Positions 8,032-19,798 of a stretch of DNA of 64,000 nucleotides are shown piece by piece. The notes beneath the pieces are model-generated. The model worked only from the letters and a program-made list of their open reading frames with translations. It was not told the DNA's origin and did not search any database. Location of the stretch: contig NZ_BBYK01000042.1 in the NCBI RefSeq assembly GCF_001570365.1, positions 61,728 through 125,727 on the forward strand. Direction: 5' to 3'. Every line of letters starts with the position of its first letter. Position 1 is the first letter of the stretch. This DNA comes from Microtetraspora fusca (GTDB taxonomy: Bacteria > Actinomycetota > Actinomycetes > Streptosporangiales > Streptosporangiaceae). The position numbers and the translations under genes are program-made.

Positions 8032-8306
8032 CGTGCTTGACCGGCGCGGTCGCTTCCTGCCAGGAGGCCGTGGGCCTCGCCACGACCAAGAGGCGCGATG
8101 CCGGAGGGGCTCCCAGCACGGAGGAGCGGGGGAGGTGTGCCATCGCGCTCTTCTGGTCGACGACTCCGGTCAGGTCGGCTACGCCCCGTATAGGGAAGGC
8201 GGGCCGGGCTTTCCGGCCTCTACTGGAAGACCTGTCGGAGAGCCCGCCGCCGGACTGAGTGTGAACGGTCCGGCAGCCGGGTTTGTCTGCCGCTATCGGC
8301 GGGGTC

Positions 8307-9230
8307 TTAGATGTTGAGCAGGTCGCGTGCCGATTGCGCGGTGGCGGCTGCCTGGACCCAGGCGTCGAGCTGTTCCAGGTCGGAGCACTCGCCGATGGCC
8401 GTACGGACGTCGTCGGGCACGTCGAGGCCGCGCGCGGAGAGCACCGCAAAGATCGACTTGACCCTGCCTTCCGCTTTACCTTCGGCCAGGCCTTCCGCTT
8501 TGCCTTCGGCCAGGCCTTCCGCTTTGCCTCTGGCCACGTTGTCGCGGGCCCAGTCGCTGAGGAATTCACGGGATTCGGTCTGCATGAGATTCTCCAGGTG
8601 CTCCCAGATCTTGTCGGGCAGCGCCGCGCGCACCATGTCAGCGTATAGGGCGCCTCGTTCGGGATCGAGCTTGTGCACTGCGGTGAGCAGCGCGTTCAGG
8701 ATGTCGGGCCCCTCCGGGGCCGTCGCATGAGTGATGACCGAGAGAACGGCGAGTTCCGGGTCGTCGGCCGCCTCCAGAGGGTTGACGATCACGGGGACGT
8801 CGGTCGGGCCGGCGACGAGCGGGCTGAGGACCAGGCCGGGGTGGCCCAGCCCGATGGGCTGCCGAGACCAGTGGGCCACCTTCAGGTCCGGGCAGATGAC
8901 CAGTAGGACCGACGGGCATTTCATCCGCGTGCGGAGGCTGACGAGGTACATCGGCCAGCTCCAGCGCTTGTCGGGGTCCGGGCTCCTTTGCACCTCGACG
9001 ACGATCGCGAGGACCGGCATGGGGAGAGCATCGGGGCGTTCACGGGTGAGGACGACGACTGAGTCGGCTCGTAGCTCGGCGGGGGTCACCGCGGTGAGGT
9101 CTCCTGTTTCGACGGCCGCGTGATCGTAACGGGGGAGCGGAACGTGCAGGCTGTCCGTCAGGAGTTCGGCCGCCAGCTGGGGACGTTCGTGGAACAGGCG
9201 CACGATGGCTTCGTGTTGGACGGAGGGCAT
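8307..9230 (-). CDS. Rpn-like / PD-(D/E)XK-fold hypothetical protein
   Basis: A 307-residue member of a family that is abundant in Streptomyces and Streptosporangiales and is annotated as hypothetical or as a Rpn/PD-(D/E)XK nuclease-like transposase relative. The domain lies in residues 1-210: ELRADSVVVL supplies the Asp and AIVVEVQRSPDPDKRWSWP supplies the ExQ core. The C-terminus has KAEGLAEG repeats (helical, charged) before a conserved closing segment. I start at the ATG at 9230 (MPSVQHEAIVRLFHERP), which matches family starts I know; an in-frame ATG at 9311 adds 27 atypical residues. A partial copy follows at 7720-8031. Confidence 0.72.
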   Translation of the reverse strand: MPSVQHEAIVRLFHERPQLAAELLTDSLHVPLPRYDHAAVETGDLTAVTPAELRADSVVVLTRERPDALPMPVLAIVVEVQRSPDPDKRWSWPMYLVSLRTRMKCPSVLLVICPDLKVAHWSRQPIGLGHPGLVLSPLVAGPTDVPVIVNPLEAADDPELAVLSVITHATAPEGPDILNALLTAVHKLDPERGALYADMVRAALPDKIWEHLENLMQTESREFLSDWARDNVARGKAEGLAEGKAEGLAEGKAEGRVKSIFAVLSARGLDVPDDVRTAIGECSDLEQLDAWVQAAATAQSARDLLNI

Positions 9231-9433
9231 GGCGAGACGGTAGGAGTGACAGCCTGCTTGGAGCGCCGATTTTTGAACGTCCGTAATCGAACGGTTACTG
9301 AATGTGACCACTATGGTCCAATATCAATGCCTTGTCTGGGGCTCCTGATCGGACGCTGCGAGCCCGTGCGCGGCACAGCCGGTGCGGGAAAACGGTTCGC
9401 GGCGCCGGCGGGACGGATGGCAGGCTGCGCCGC

Positions 9434-9681
9434 ATGGCGCCCCAGTACCAGATTCGTGCCGACTACGACGCCCACACGATCGTGGCCGCGACCTGATCTC
9501 CACGTTCACCGACGACTGGATCGTCGGCCTCGCCGACCTCACTCCCAACGTCCGCAAGGCCGCGTCCCTGATACAGACCGGGCATACCGCGAAAGCGCAG
9601 CGACTGTTCCCCGCGGAGCGCGTCTACCCGCTGCCCCGGGCACTGGAAGACCGCCTTGTGGATGACCGCCGACCGCGGTGA
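9434..9681 (+). pseudogene. DUF4291 remnant with internal deletion
   Basis: The ATG at 9434 opens MAPQYQIRADYDAHTIV, the conserved N-terminus of DUF4291 proteins, but meets a TGA at 9494-9496. From about 9485, in another frame, the C-terminal DUF4291 segment continues (TDDWIVGLADLTPNVRKA, then RLFPAERVYPLPRALEDRL) to a stop near 9681. Family members are about 190-200 residues, so more than 100 codons are missing at the junction. It cannot make a normal product. Confidence 0.72.
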
Positions 9682-9710
9682 GGCCCATCGCGTGCGTGCC
9701 GTACCAGGTC

Positions 9711-10256
9711 TCAGCCGCCGAAGGCGTCGAGCACGGCCTGGCAGAACGCCTTCAGGTCGTCGGGCTTGCGGCTGGTGACCAGGGTGTTCCTCCCGTCGGA
9801 GTCGATCTGGACCTCCTGGTCCACCCAGGTGGCCCCCGCGTTGCGCAGGTCGGTCTTGAGGCTCGGCCAGGAGGTGAGCGTACGGCCGCGGACCACGTCG
9901 GCCTCGACCAGCGTCCACGGACCGTGGCAGATGGCGGCGACCGGCTTGCCCTGGTCGAAGAACGCCTTCGCGAACTCGACGGCCTTCGGCTCGGTCCGCA
10001 GCATGTCGGGGTTGGCGACCCCGCCGGGCAGGATGAGGGCGTCGAAGTCCGACGCGGAGACCTGGTCGAGCGTCGCGTCGACCGGGAACGACTCGGCCTT
10101 GTCCAGGTGGTGGAAAGCCTGAATCGTGCCGGGGTCGGTGGAGATCAGCCGCGGTGTGCCGCCCGCCTGCTGCACGGCCTTCCACGGCTCGGTCAGCTCG
10201 ACCTGCTCGACGCCCTCCGGGGCGACGAGGAAGGCGATCGTCTTTCCCTGGATCAT
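9711..10256 (-). CDS. DJ-1/PfpI family protein
   Basis: The 181-residue protein has the class I glutamine amidotransferase-like fold of the DJ-1/PfpI superfamily, whose members act as deglycases, chaperones or peptidases in stress protection. It shows IAFLVAPEGVEQVELTEPW at the N-terminus, FDALILPGGVANPD at 71-84 and the nucleophile elbow AAICHGPW with Cys110. The PfpI-type closing LVTSRKPDDLKAFCQA is also present. I start at the ATG at 10256, which has GGGAGC five bases upstream; a longer frame upstream is spurious. It is divergent from the DUF72 gene. Confidence 0.88.
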   Translation of the reverse strand: MIQGKTIAFLVAPEGVEQVELTEPWKAVQQAGGTPRLISTDPGTIQAFHHLDKAESFPVDATLDQVSASDFDALILPGGVANPDMLRTEPKAVEFAKAFFDQGKPVAAICHGPWTLVEADVVRGRTLTSWPSLKTDLRNAGATWVDQEVQIDSDGRNTLVTSRKPDDLKAFCQAVLDAFGG

Positions 10257-10349
10257 GTCGGCTCCCTGGTTTAACGGTGATTTGGTCGTTACGCGACCGA
10301 CCTGCCCACCGACCGGGGATCTATGCGGGAACGCGGGTATGGGAGCGAC

Positions 10350-11096
10350 ATGCCCCTGTTCGTCGGCACCTCGGGCTGGCAGTACGCCGACTGGCGCGAC
10401 CTGCTCTACACCGGCGTGCCGCAGCGGCTGTGGCTCGAACGGTACGGCGAGGTGTTCGCCACGGTCGAGAACAACAACGCGTTCTACCGCCTGCCGTCGC
10501 ACGAGACGTTCGAGTCCTGGCGCGAGCGCACGCCCGGCGACTTCGTCATGGCGGTCAAGGCCAGCCGCTTCCTCACCCACATCAAGCGGCTGAAGGACCC
10601 GGAGGAGCCGGTGGGGCGGCTGCTCGGGGTGGCGGAGGGGCTCGGAGGCAAGCTCGGTCCCGTCCTGGTGCAGCTCCCGCCCACGATGTCGGTGGACTGC
10701 GAGCGGCTACGCGACTGCCTGGCCGCCTTCCCGAGGAGCGTCCGCGTGACGGTCGAGTTCCGGCACACCTCCTGGTGGATCGAGCGCGTACGCGAGACGC
10801 TGTGCGAGTTCGGCGCCGCCCTCTGCTGGGCGGACAGCCGCGGCCGCCCGATGAGCCCGCTCTGGCGGACCGCGCCGTGGGCCTATCTCCGGCTGCACGA
10901 GGGCCTGGCCCGGCCGCATCCCTCGTACGGCGACCGCGCGCTGCGCACCTGGCTGGAGCGGCTCGGCGACGTCCCCGACGCCTACGTCTACTTCAACAAC
11001 GACCCGGGCGGCGCCGCGGTGCGGAACGCGCTGCGGTTCGCCGAACTCGCCCGGGACGCCGGGCGCGGCGTGAGCCGTACCGGCCTGCCGGACTGA
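10350..11096 (+). CDS. DUF72 (YecE-like) protein
   Basis: A 248-residue TIM-barrel-like protein of the DUF72 family. Family features are the opening FVGTSGWQYADWR, then FATVENNNAFYRLPSHETFESW, MAVKASRFLTHIKRL, LVQLPP and VTVEFRHTSWW, and the closing VYFNND segment. The molecular function is unknown, although structural work places it near sugar-phosphate isomerase-type barrels. The ATG at 10350 has GGGAGC upstream; an earlier ATG at 10323 lacks one. It is convergent with the large LuxR-type regulator, with 28 bp between the stops. Confidence 0.85.
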   Translation: MPLFVGTSGWQYADWRDLLYTGVPQRLWLERYGEVFATVENNNAFYRLPSHETFESWRERTPGDFVMAVKASRFLTHIKRLKDPEEPVGRLLGVAEGLGGKLGPVLVQLPPTMSVDCERLRDCLAAFPRSVRVTVEFRHTSWWIERVRETLCEFGAALCWADSRGRPMSPLWRTAPWAYLRLHEGLARPHPSYGDRALRTWLERLGDVPDAYVYFNNDPGGAAVRNALRFAELARDAGRGVSRTGLPD

Positions 11097-11124
11097 CGCC
11101 CCGTCCCCGCCGTGCTGCCGGTTT

Positions 11125-13134
11125 TCACCCTGAGGCGGGGTGCGGGCCGGTGGTGTGCTCGACGGCCAGGCGGGTGAGCTCCACGCGGGAGCGGATGTCC
11201 AGTTTGCGGAAGATCTGCCGGAGGTGGAACGCCACCGTGTGGACGCTGATGAACATCTGCTCCGCGACCTGCCGGTTCGTCCACCCCTGGGCGACCAGCA
11301 GGGAAACGGCGTGCTCGGTGTCGGTGAGGCTGTCCCACCCGGTGACCGGCCGGTCGGCGTAGCTCCAGTGGCGGTGGCGCACGCCCTCCTGGCGCAGCCT
11401 GTGGCGCAGCCGCGCGGTGTCCCGCGTGGCGCCCGCCTCCTCGTACCCGGCGAGCGCGCGGTTCAGGCTCTCGATCCCCGCGGTCCGGTCGCCGGTACGG
11501 CACAGCAACACGCCGAGGTCCTCCTCCGCCGACGCGCGGGACCAGGGGTCGGCCGCCCGTTGGGCGGCGAGGGCGAGCGCGCGCGGATCGTCGTCGAGCA
11601 GGCCGCGGGCGTGGGCGGCCTCGTCGTCGAGCACGTCGGCGGGGAGGCGGTCCAGTGCGGCCCCGACCAGTTCGGCGCGCGCACGGTCGCCCGTGCGAAG
11701 CGCGAGACGGACCAGCCAGGCGGCGCAGCCCGGTTCGACGGCGAGTACCCAGGGGTGGCGTCCCAGCGCGGAGTAGACGTCCGCGCCGGCGAGATGCTCC
11801 ATGGCCGGCCCCGCACCTTCGCCCGCCTCGATCACGCGTGCCGCCGTCACGGCGCGGATCACCTCGTCGGCGGCGGGACAGGCCGGTACGGCAGGGCGGG
11901 GGGAGCGGTCTCCGGGGGCGCCGGAGAGCGCCGCGCGCAGGTCGCCGCGCCGCAGGGCGGCCGCGACCCGCAGCGACGAGGCGAGTGAGGCGTTCAGCCG
12001 CTCCGCCGACACACGGCCGAGGCGGGTGATCACGCCCACGCCGTCGTCTCCGTCCGGCTCCCCGCGGTCGGCGCGGGGGTCCTCGCCGTCGCGGGCGGCA
12101 GGACGAAGGCGACCAGCGGACCGGGACGGCTCTGGGAGGCGTTCGGCCTGGTGGCGCAGGGCCAGCCGCAGCGGGCGGGGCAGGCCGGCGAGCACGGCCC
12201 GCCAGACCAGCTCGTGGCGGAAGGTGAGCACGTCTCCGGCCGCCGCCAGCAGCCCGGCCTCCAGCGCCTCCTCAAGCGCGGGGAGCAGCGTCGCGGGGTT
12301 GGCCCCCAGCAACTCGGCCACGTCTCCCGGGGAGAACGACCGGCCGAGCACGGCCGCCGCCTCCACCAGGTGCCTGGTCTCGCGGCTCAGCCGGTCCAGC
12401 CGGCGCCGCACCAGGACCCGTACGCGCTGGGGGAGCACGGGGGACACCAGCCGGGCCCGGCCGCCCGCGATCTCGATCGCGCCCTCGTCGCGCAGCCCGT
12501 CCACCAGTTCGGCGAGCAGGAACGGGTTGCCGCCCGCGCCGGAGGCGAAGTCGAGCAGGCCTCGGTCAGGACGGGCACGCAGTGTGTCGGCGATCACGCG
12601 AGCGACGGCGTCCTCCGGCAGCGGGCCGAGCGTCACCCGGCGCGCCCCCTGCCGTTCCAGCAGGTCGAACAGCCGCTCGGCGTCGTGGTCGCGACCGCCG
12701 GTGGAGCGGGCGAGCAGCCAGGCGAGCGGCCGGGACGAGAGCCGGCAGTGCAGCGTGCGCACCGCCATGAGCGTGGCCGGGTCCGCCCATTGGAGATCGT
12801 CGAGGGTGACCAGCAGCGGTCCGGCGGCCATCCGCTTCTCCATGTGGGTCCGCAGGCGTTCCACCCGCCCTTCCAGCGACTCCGGCGCGGGGTCGCTCTC
12901 GCCCGGCAGGTCGTCGAAGGCGGACAGGAGCGGGTTCAGCGGGATGAGCCGGTCCAGTTCCTCGGCGCCGCCCGCGGCCAGGCCGAACCCCCGCGTCGCG
13001 GCCCGCTCGGCGGCGCGGGCGAGGAACGTCGTCTTGCCGGTGCCGGGCTCGCCGTCGATCAGCAGGGTGGCGCGCTCGCCGGTTCCGGCCCGATCCAACA
13101 ACTCGGCGACGGCGGCCAGTTCGCGTGCCCGCAT
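11125..13134 (-). CDS. LuxR-family regulator with N-terminal AAA ATPase (LAL/MalT type)
   Basis: The protein of 669 residues joins an STAND-type ATPase to a C-terminal LuxR helix-turn-helix. Walker A is GEPGTGKT at about 28-35 and Walker B is LLVTLDDLQWAD near 107-118. A helical middle region of degenerate TPR-like character follows. The HTH near residues 600-655 (LTDTEHAVSLLVAQGWTNRQVAEQ, then ISVHTVAFHLRQIFRKLDI) is well kept. It is shorter than most LAL regulators (800-1000 residues), the loss being in the middle. It diverges from the dnaK operon, 161 bp from its start, and could regulate it, but no direct evidence shows this. Confidence 0.87.
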   Translation of the reverse strand: MRARELAAVAELLDRAGTGERATLLIDGEPGTGKTTFLARAAERAATRGFGLAAGGAEELDRLIPLNPLLSAFDDLPGESDPAPESLEGRVERLRTHMEKRMAAGPLLVTLDDLQWADPATLMAVRTLHCRLSSRPLAWLLARSTGGRDHDAERLFDLLERQGARRVTLGPLPEDAVARVIADTLRARPDRGLLDFASGAGGNPFLLAELVDGLRDEGAIEIAGGRARLVSPVLPQRVRVLVRRRLDRLSRETRHLVEAAAVLGRSFSPGDVAELLGANPATLLPALEEALEAGLLAAAGDVLTFRHELVWRAVLAGLPRPLRLALRHQAERLPEPSRSAGRLRPAARDGEDPRADRGEPDGDDGVGVITRLGRVSAERLNASLASSLRVAAALRRGDLRAALSGAPGDRSPRPAVPACPAADEVIRAVTAARVIEAGEGAGPAMEHLAGADVYSALGRHPWVLAVEPGCAAWLVRLALRTGDRARAELVGAALDRLPADVLDDEAAHARGLLDDDPRALALAAQRAADPWSRASAEEDLGVLLCRTGDRTAGIESLNRALAGYEEAGATRDTARLRHRLRQEGVRHRHWSYADRPVTGWDSLTDTEHAVSLLVAQGWTNRQVAEQMFISVHTVAFHLRQIFRKLDIRSRVELTRLAVEHTTGPHPASG

Positions 13135-13295
13135 CGCAAGTCCCCCGAAATGTGTTATCTGGCGAAACGCCTGGTCACTTGATGTGACGGCTACCCGTAT
13201 CCGGCACGACTACACGATCTGACGATGTGGCCGGACGGCCGTCGGGGCGACGCTCAAAAGAAGGCCCGCGCGCAGTCAGGTTGGGGGAACTCCGC

Positions 13296-15194
13296 ATGGC
13301 GAAGGCAGTCGGCATCGATCTGGGCACCACGAACTCCGTGATCGCCGCGATGGAGGGCGGGCAGCCGTCGGTCATCCCCAACGCGGAGGGATCGCGGACG
13401 ACCCCCTCGGTGGTCGCGTTCACCGACCAGGGGGAGCGGCTCGTCGGCCAGCTCGCCCGCAGGCAGGCGATCCTGAACCCCAAGGGCACGATCTACTCGG
13501 CCAAGCGTTTCATCGGCCGCCGCTACGACGAGGTGACCAGCGAGATGAACGCGGTCTCCTTCGACGTGGTGGAGGGGCCGGGCGGCGCGGTGCGCTTCCA
13601 GGTGCGCTCCAAGCAGTACGCCCCTGAGGAGATCTCCGCCCTCGTGCTCAGGAAGCTGATCCAGGACGCGGGGAAGTTCCTCGGCGAGAAGATCACCGAA
13701 GCCGTGATCACCGTGCCCGCGTACTTCAACGACGCCCAGCGGCAGGCCACCAAGGACGCGGGCAGGATCGCCGGCATCGAGGTCCTGCGCATCATCAACG
13801 AGCCGACCGCCGCCGCGCTGGCGTACGGGCTGGACCGGAAGGAGAACGAGACCGTTCTCGTCTTCGACCTGGGCGGCGGGACGTTCGACGTGAGCATCCT
13901 GGACATCGGCGAGGGCGTGCTGGAGGTCCGCGCCACCTCGGGCGACACCCACCTCGGCGGCGACGACTTCGACCGCCGCATCGTGGACCACCTCGCGGAC
14001 GAGTTCCAGCGGCAGGAGGGCATCGACCTCAGGCGGGACCCGCAGGCCCTGCAGCGGCTGTTCGAGGCGGCCGAGAAGGCCAAGGTGGAGCTGTCGTCGG
14101 TCACCCAGACCACGGTGAGCCTGCCGTTCATCACCGCGGACGCGAACGGCCCCAAGCACCTCAACACGACGCTCATGCGCTCCACGTTCGAGCAGATCAC
14201 CGCCGACCTGGTTGAGCGCTGCATCAAGCCGGTCGAGCAGGCGATGGCCGACGCGAAGCTCACCGCGGACGACATCGACGAGGTCATCCTGGTCGGCGGC
14301 TCCACCCGCATCCCCGCCGTGCAGAACCTGGTACGCCGGATGACCGGCGGCAAGGACCCCAACATGACCGTCAACCCGGACGAGGTCGTCGCCATCGGCG
14401 CGGCCGCCCAGGCGGCGATCATCAAGGGCGAGGTCAAGGACGTCCTGCTGCTGGACGTCACCCCGCTGTCCCTGGGCGTCGAGACCCTCGGCGGCGTGAT
14501 GACCAAGGTCATCGAGCGCAACACGACGATCCCCGCCCGCCGTGCGGAGACGTTCAGCACGGCCGACGACAACCAGGGCGCGGTGGACGTGGTCGTGCTC
14601 CAGGGCGAGCGCGAGCGGGCGGCGGACAACCGCGCCCTCGGCCGCTTCCGGCTGGAGAACATCCGCCCGGCGCCGCGCGGCACGCCGCAGATCGAGGTGA
14701 CCTTCGACATCGACGCGAACGGCATCCTCAACGTCTCCGCCAAGGACAAGGACACCGGAGGGGAGCAGCGCATCACGATCAGCGAGAGCTCCAACCTGGA
14801 CAAGTCCGAGGTGGACCGGATGGTCGCCGACGCCGAGCAGCACCGCGGCGAGGACGCCAGGCTGCGCGAGCTGGTCGACGCTCGCAACGAGCTGGACACC
14901 GTCGCCTACGCCGTCGAACGCCGGCTGAACGAGCTGGGCCAGGCCGTGCCCGTCCACGAGAAGGCGCGGGCCGAGACGCTGGTCGTGGACGCCCGGCAGG
15001 CGATCAAGGAGGAGGTGCCGCTCGACCGGCTGCGTTCCCTCACCGCCGAGCTGCAGCAGATCTACCACGGCCTCGGCGCGTCCGCCGCCGCGCCGTCGGG
15101 CGCCCCGGGCGAGGGCGGGCCGGGCCGTCCGCCGGGAGAGGGCGGCGGAGGCGGCGACGACGTCATCGACGCCGAGTTCACCACGTCGGACTGA
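13296..15194 (+). CDS. dnaK: Hsp70 chaperone DnaK
   Basis: A full-length DnaK of 632 residues that acts in the cytoplasm with GrpE and DnaJ in ATP-driven protein folding. The nucleotide-binding domain shows [14 protein letters not shown], the phosphate-2 motif [14 protein letters not shown] and the adenosine motif [13 protein letters not shown]. The linker [13 protein letters not shown] leads to the substrate-binding domain and lid, and the tail is Gly-rich and acidic, ending [13 protein letters not shown] start at [10 protein letters not shown] at 13296, preceded by a GGGGGA. It heads the operon dnaK-grpE-dnaJ-cbpM-clpB. The CbpM/CbpA partners suggest a second, auxiliary DnaK system rather than the HspR-controlled one. 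I see no HAIR or CIRCE element upstream. Confidence 0.95.
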   Translation: MAKAVGIDLGTTNSVIAAMEGGQPSVIPNAEGSRTTPSVVAFTDQGERLVGQLARRQAILNPKGTIYSAKRFIGRRYDEVTSEMNAVSFDVVEGPGGAVRFQVRSKQYAPEEISALVLRKLIQDAGKFLGEKITEAVITVPAYFNDAQRQATKDAGRIAGIEVLRIINEPTAAALAYGLDRKENETVLVFDLGGGTFDVSILDIGEGVLEVRATSGDTHLGGDDFDRRIVDHLADEFQRQEGIDLRRDPQALQRLFEAAEKAKVELSSVTQTTVSLPFITADANGPKHLNTTLMRSTFEQITADLVERCIKPVEQAMADAKLTADDIDEVILVGGSTRIPAVQNLVRRMTGGKDPNMTVNPDEVVAIGAAAQAAIIKGEVKDVLLLDVTPLSLGVETLGGVMTKVIERNTTIPARRAETFSTADDNQGAVDVVVLQGERERAADNRALGRFRLENIRPAPRGTPQIEVTFDIDANGILNVSAKDKDTGGEQRITISESSNLDKSEVDRMVADAEQHRGEDARLRELVDARNELDTVAYAVERRLNELGQAVPVHEKARAETLVVDARQAIKEEVPLDRLRSLTAELQQIYHGLGASAAAPSGAPGEGGPGRPPGEGGGGGDDVIDAEFTTSD

Positions 15195-15196
15195 CC

Positions 15197-15841
15197 ATGA
15201 GCGAGCGCGAGGAGGGCCGCGCCGGCCCCGACGAGACGCGAGGGGAGCCCCGGGTGGAGTCGCGCCCGGCCGAGCCGCAACCCGAGGAGCGGGGGCGCGG
15301 CGAGATCGACGAGATGGTGGCCGATCTGGAGGGCCGGTGGTTGCGCGCCGTCGCGGAGCTCGACACCGTACGCCGCAGGATGGCCAGGGACATGGAACGG
15401 CAGCGCCAGGAGGAACGGGCCAGGGTGGCCGCGGAGTGGCTTCCTGTGCTCGACAACCTCGAACTCGCGCTGCGCCACGCCGGTGACGGCGCCCGCGGCT
15501 CCCATGGGGTTCCCGGGGCCGCGGGCGCTCCCCCGGAGGGCGCCGCCGGAGGGGGGTCCGCCCGGCTGCCGGGCGAGGGCGGTCCGGGCCACGCCGAGGC
15601 GGTCATCGAGGGCGTGCGCGCGGTCCGCGACCAGGCGGTCGCCGTGCTGGCCCGGCTCGGCTTCCCCCGCCAGGAGGCGGTCGGGCACAGGTTCGACCCC
15701 GCCGTGCACGAGGCGGTCGGCGCCGTGCCCGACCCGCACGCGGCGCCGGGGACGGTCATCGAGGTCGTACGGCCCGGCTACGGCGACGCGGACCATCTGC
15801 TGCGCCCGGCGTCCGTGGTCGTCTCCACGAAGGCGGACTGA
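15197..15841 (+). CDS. grpE: nucleotide exchange factor GrpE
   Basis: The 214-residue protein is the nucleotide exchange factor for DnaK. Residues 30-85 form the long coiled coil (MVADLEGRWLRAVAELDTVR onward, then WLPVLDNLELALRHA) and the C-terminal beta domain includes GHRFDPAVHEAVGAVPD and ends with the LLRPASVVVS strand. Between them (about residues 95-130) is a Gly/Ala/Pro-rich insertion not usual in GrpE. The gene begins two bases after the dnaK stop. Confidence 0.92.
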   Translation: MSEREEGRAGPDETRGEPRVESRPAEPQPEERGRGEIDEMVADLEGRWLRAVAELDTVRRRMARDMERQRQEERARVAAEWLPVLDNLELALRHAGDGARGSHGVPGAAGAPPEGAAGGGSARLPGEGGPGHAEAVIEGVRAVRDQAVAVLARLGFPRQEAVGHRFDPAVHEAVGAVPDPHAAPGTVIEVVRPGYGDADHLLRPASVVVSTKAD

Positions 15842-15850
15842 GGGAGACCG

Positions 15851-16783
15851 ATGGCGGCCGACTTCTACGAGGTGCTGGGCGTTCCGCGGAGCGCGAGCCA
15901 GGAGGAGATCCAGCGCGCCTACCGCAAGCTGGCCCGGTCCTACCACCCGGACGTGAACAAGGACCCCGGAGCCGAGGACCGGTTCAAGGAGATCTCCGAG
16001 GCGTACCAGGTGCTGTCCGACCCGGAGACGCGCCGGCGGTACGACGCGTTCGGCCCGGACTTCCGGCAGGTGCCGCCGGACGTGGACCCGGAGACGTGGG
16101 CCCGCGCCCGCGCGGCGGGGGCCGGCGCCGGGTTCGGCGGACGCGGCGCGCCCGCGTGGGACTTCGGCGGAGGCGACTTCGCCGGAACGGACTTCGAGGA
16201 CCTGCTCGGCGGCATCTTCGCCGGTCGCCGGGGCGGCCGCCGCTGGGGTCCCGTCCGGGGCGCCGACCAGGAGGCCGAGCTGACGGTCACGGTCGAGGAC
16301 GCCTACCGGGGCGCCCGTCGCACGCTCACGCTGCCGTCCGGCCGCAGGGTGGACGTGACCATCCCGGCCGGGGTGACCGAGGGGCAGCGCATCAGGCTGG
16401 CCGGCCAGGGCGGCCAGGGCGGCGACGGCGCGCCCGCGGGCGACCTCTACCTCATCGTGCGGTTCGCGCCCCATCCCCGCTACAAGGTCCAGGGGCGGGA
16501 CATCCACGTCGCCCTCCCGCTGGCCCCGTGGGAGGCGGCGCTCGGAGCGACGGTCGCGATCGACACGCCGGGCGGGGAGGCCAAGGTGCGCGTCCCGGCC
16601 GGCACGCCGAGCGGCCGCCGGCTGAGGTTGCGCGGGCGGGGGCTGCCCAACCCGCGCGGCACGCCCGGAGACCTGCTCGCGGAGGCCAGGATCATGGTGC
16701 CGTCGGAGCTCACCGACGAGGAGCGGCGGCTGTACGAGGAGCTGTCCTCGGTCTCCCGCTTCGACCCGAGGAGCCGTCGATGA
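15851..16783 (+). CDS. cbpA: DnaJ/CbpA-type co-chaperone without zinc finger
   Basis: The 310-residue protein has an N-terminal J domain with the HPD motif ([10 protein letters not shown], about residues 33-42), a Gly/Phe-rich linker to about 130, and two C-terminal beta domains (from about 135). The four CxxCxGxG repeats of type I DnaJ are absent, so this is a type II, CbpA-like J protein. It stimulates the ATPase of DnaK. It precedes a cbpM-like gene whose ATG overlaps its stop, an arrangement conserved for CbpA/CbpM pairs. Confidence 0.92.
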   Translation: MAADFYEVLGVPRSASQEEIQRAYRKLARSYHPDVNKDPGAEDRFKEISEAYQVLSDPETRRRYDAFGPDFRQVPPDVDPETWARARAAGAGAGFGGRGAPAWDFGGGDFAGTDFEDLLGGIFAGRRGGRRWGPVRGADQEAELTVTVEDAYRGARRTLTLPSGRRVDVTIPAGVTEGQRIRLAGQGGQGGDGAPAGDLYLIVRFAPHPRYKVQGRDIHVALPLAPWEAALGATVAIDTPGGEAKVRVPAGTPSGRRLRLRGRGLPNPRGTPGDLLAEARIMVPSELTDEERRLYEELSSVSRFDPRSRR

Positions 16784-17085
16784 CCTACCCCCTCGTCCCG
16801 GCCGGCCTGCCGCGGATGGATCTGGAGACCTTCGCGCGGGCCGCCGGCATGCACCCCGACCTCGTGCGGCGGCTCGTCGCGCTCGGGCTGCTCGACGCCG
16901 CCCCGGACGCGGCGGGCCGGCCGTGCCTCGCGCCGTCCCAGCTCGCCGTGGTCGCCCGGATCCAGCGGCTGCGCGCCGGTTTCGCCGTCAACTACGCCTC
17001 GATCGGCCTGGTGATCGATCTGCTCGACCGCGTCGCCGAGTTGGAGGCCGCCCTGCGCGCCCGTACGCGTCAGACCGGAGGTTGA
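16780..17085 (+). CDS. cbpM: CbpM-like chaperone modulator (MerR-type fold)
   Basis: A 101-residue protein with a MerR-like winged helix ([26 protein letters not shown]) and a C-terminal helix ending in a Leu/Ala/Arg-rich coiled coil. It resembles CbpM, which binds and inhibits the J domain of CbpA, and also distantly resembles HspR; the missing HspR DNA-contact pattern and the neighbour favour CbpM. The start overlaps the dnaJ stop (ATGA). It ends one base before clpB. Confidence 0.8.
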   Translation: MTYPLVPAGLPRMDLETFARAAGMHPDLVRRLVALGLLDAAPDAAGRPCLAPSQLAVVARIQRLRAGFAVNYASIGLVIDLLDRVAELEAALRARTRQTGG

Positions 17086-17086
17086 C

Positions 17087-19708
<2,622 letters not shown>

Positions 19709-19714
19709 CATCCC

Positions 19715-19742
19715 GTTCACATTCGGGCAAAAGGTCGGAAAC
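19715..19742 (+). promoter_or_regulatory. candidate GlnR box upstream of glnII
   Basis: Three half-sites with exact 6-base spacers, GTTCAC-N6-GCAAA-N6-GAAAC, lie 57-84 bases before the glnII start codon. They follow the actinomycete GlnR consensus (gTnAC-N6-GaAAc repeats), and glnII is a classic GlnR target. The middle half-site is imperfect. Confidence 0.5.
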
Positions 19743-19798
19743 GGGCGGTTGCCATCCTCGGGCGTGTCGATGAAATGCACGCTCGTGAGGGGATCGAC

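Noticed and set aside
13135..13295. Search for HAIR or CIRCE heat-shock operators before dnaK
   Set aside because: No CTTGAGT-N7-ACTCAAG or TTAGCACTC-N9-GAGTGCTAA was found. A short TCAC-N5-GTGA dyad is present but too weak to call.
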